Assembly (NCBI GenBank): GCA_964604165.1
Contig: CAZRYF010000017.1
Coordinates: 5,696 to 69,695 of the forward strand
DNA length: 64,000 nucleotides
Origin: JAYZDK01 sp964604165
GTDB lineage: Bacteria; Myxococcota_A; UBA796; CAJQPC01
Direction of reading: 5' to 3'
Part shown: positions 62,906 through 64,000 of the stretch, piece by piece
Position numbering within the stretch: position 1 is the first letter of the stretch
Layout: every line of letters starts with the position of its first letter
Translations under genes and position numbers: made by a program
The notes under the pieces: generated by a model
Database searches by the model: none
The model's input: the letters and a program-made list of their open reading frames with translations, nothing else
Told to the model about the DNA's origin: nothing

Positions 62906-62934
62906 CTTATACATCGCCGTGCATAACCATGCAA
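62906..62934 (-). promoter_or_regulatory. Predicted argR promoter overlapped by ArgR operator-like palindromes
   Basis: On the minus strand TTGCAT (62934-62929), a 17-base spacer and TATAAG (62911-62906) form a sigma-70-type promoter. The same bases contain the palindrome TTATACATCGCCGTGCATAA (62907-62926) and an abutting TGCATAACCATGCA (62920-62933), which look like two ARG boxes. A start site about seven bases after the -10 element would lie close to the argR ATG at 62897. This is inference from sequence alone. Confidence 0.6.
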
Positions 62935-62971
62935 GAAGCAAAGGTGGACGATCCCGGATAAGCCGCGGTCC

Positions 62972-63949
62972 ATGCTCTCCATTCGCTACCGACAGCACGG
63001 ACCACCCGCCCAGGTGCTGGTCCCGGAAGAGTGCCCCACACCGGACCCCGGTCCCGGGGAAATCCGGGTGCGGGTAGAGGCCAGCCCCATCGACCCCCTG
63101 GACCGGCTGATCATCCACGGGCACTACCCGCTGCTTCTACCGCTGCCGGCCACCGCTGGGGTCGAGGGTGCCGGTGTGGTGAGCGCTGTAGGAGACGAGG
63201 TGAAGGGCTGGGAGGTTGGGGACGCCGTATTGCTGCCGGTGCGGCTGGGCGCATGGGCCGAGGAGGTGCTCGCCCCCGCAGACGAGCTCTTCAAGCTCCC
63301 CCCTGGCATCGACCCGGTGCAAGCCTCCATGTTGCGCATCAATCCCCCGACGGCGCTGCTTCTTCTGACCCACTTTGCCGCGGTGGAACCTGGCGACTGG
63401 GTAGTGCAATTCCCCGGAACCTCGGCGGTTGGCCAGCTGGTGATCCAGCTGGCCGCCCAGATGGGCATCAAGACCGTGAGCATTCTCCGAAACCCAGACC
63501 GAGCCCCAGCCCTGGAGGCTCTGGGCGCCGACGCCCTGGTCATGGAGGGAGAGAATCTCGCCCAACGCGTGAAGAAGGCCACCGGCGGCGCCGAAATCAA
63601 CCTCGCCCTGGATGCTGTCGGCGGTAAGTCCACCCACGCTCTGGCCCAGTGCCTGGCCCCAAGCGGCAGCATCATCTCCTACGGGGCTCTCTCCCGGCGA
63701 CAAGCGCAGGTAGGAGTCGACCAGACCGTGTTCCGGGACATCCGCCTGCAAGGTTTCTGGCTCTTCGCCTGGAACGCAGCCGTCGGCCCCGAGGCGGAGA
63801 AAACCGTAGTCCAGGAGGTGGCGAACCAGGTCGCCGCCGGCGCACTGAAGACCCGCATCGACTCGGAGTTCGCGTTGGCCGACTACGCGGCCGCTTTGGA
63901 GAGGGCCGCATCGCCGGAGTGCTTTGGGCGGGTGGTCTTGCAGCCCTGA
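62972..63949 (+). CDS. Medium-chain dehydrogenase/reductase, 2-enoyl thioester reductase (MECR/Etr1)-like
   Basis: 325 residues. SPIDPLDRLIIHGHYPLLLPLPATAGVEGAGVV is the N-terminal catalytic domain; PGDWVVQFPGTSAVGQLVIQLAAQMGIKTVSILRN is the NADPH-binding Rossmann segment. The PIDPLDRL and YP...LP..GVEGAG pattern fits MECR-type enoyl thioester reductases more than zinc alcohol dehydrogenases. It would reduce 2-enoyl-CoA or -ACP with NADPH, but a quinone reductase role is also possible. It is divergent from argR, 74 bases apart. Confidence 0.85.
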   Translation: MLSIRYRQHGPPAQVLVPEECPTPDPGPGEIRVRVEASPIDPLDRLIIHGHYPLLLPLPATAGVEGAGVVSAVGDEVKGWEVGDAVLLPVRLGAWAEEVLAPADELFKLPPGIDPVQASMLRINPPTALLLLTHFAAVEPGDWVVQFPGTSAVGQLVIQLAAQMGIKTVSILRNPDRAPALEALGADALVMEGENLAQRVKKATGGAEINLALDAVGGKSTHALAQCLAPSGSIISYGALSRRQAQVGVDQTVFRDIRLQGFWLFAWNAAVGPEAEKTVVQEVANQVAAGALKTRIDSEFALADYAAALERAASPECFGRVVLQP

Positions 63950-63964
63950 CCAGGAGGCTGTAGG

Positions 63965-64000
63965 GAGTTCCGGTGACACCATACTTAACTCCTTGGAGTT
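63965..64000. repeat. REP-like half-palindrome at the right edge
   Basis: Positions 63965-63992 repeat the arm found at 534-562 with one change (GGTGACACC instead of GGGGACACC), and TTGGAGTT then starts the opposite arm before the window ends. It follows the enoyl reductase-like gene by 15 bases. Third copy of the element in the window. Confidence 0.8.

Overview
The window is GC-rich, gene-dense DNA that most resembles a member of the Myxococcota (former Deltaproteobacteria). The evidence is a MYXO-CTERM-like sorting tag on a lamin-tail protein, many lipoproteins with Asp-Thr-Gly linkers, a DUF1592/DUF1552 gene pair, an eukaryote-like Ser/Thr kinase, and exported proteins typical of that phylum. 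A run of 78 N at 27022-27099 shows that this is a scaffold, probably from a draft or metagenome assembly. No rRNA, tRNA or CRISPR array was recognised, and no stretch longer than about 300 bases lacks a gene or repeat.

Layout. 1-1101: a cut-off YefM-type antitoxin, REP-like repeats, and an exported DUF3365 haem protein that carries a REP palindrome inside its reading frame. 1112-3892 (minus): an Mla-like lipid-transport operon (ABC ATPase, lipoprotein, MlaE, MlaF). 3969-17178: many lipoproteins and exported proteins (hydrolase, DUF1592/DUF1552 pair, ferritin-like protein, sulfatase-like protein, YHYH protein, SGNH hydrolase, a six-repeat Cys protein, a coiled-coil lipoprotein). 17306-27393: methyltransferase, M23 peptidase, second sulfatase-like protein, PspC, transglutaminase, PP2C/cyclic-nucleotide fusion, signal peptidase I, CoA-type Nudix, YihY. 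27396-38908: large polytopic membrane proteins, including a tandem duplicated pair, plus FdhD and RecQ.

38901-45106 (minus) is a five-gene overlapping operon: enoyl-CoA hydratase, two lipoproteins, GlpD and a glycosidase-like protein. Divergent from it, 45208-48779 is a compact four-gene cluster: type III polyketide synthase, isoprenylcysteine-methyltransferase-family enzyme, free-standing acyl carrier protein and fatty acyl-AMP ligase. It looks like a complete route from a free fatty acid to a methylated alkylpyrone or alkylresorcinol, with its own starter-loading system. I consider it the most interesting system here. 48807-52733 is a Ser/Thr kinase operon. 52829-57944 holds an M19 dipeptidase, a leucine-rich-repeat protein, a SUMF1-fold protein, a 221-bp inverted-repeat element and the MYXO-CTERM protein. 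58020-62897 is an argR-argG-argH operon extended by two further genes, with a promoter/operator at 62906-62934. The window ends with an enoyl reductase-like gene and another REP-like half-palindrome.

Most operons use 4-base start/stop overlaps (ATGA, GTGA, TTGA). This rule, together with Shine-Dalgarno sites and signal peptides, decided many starts.
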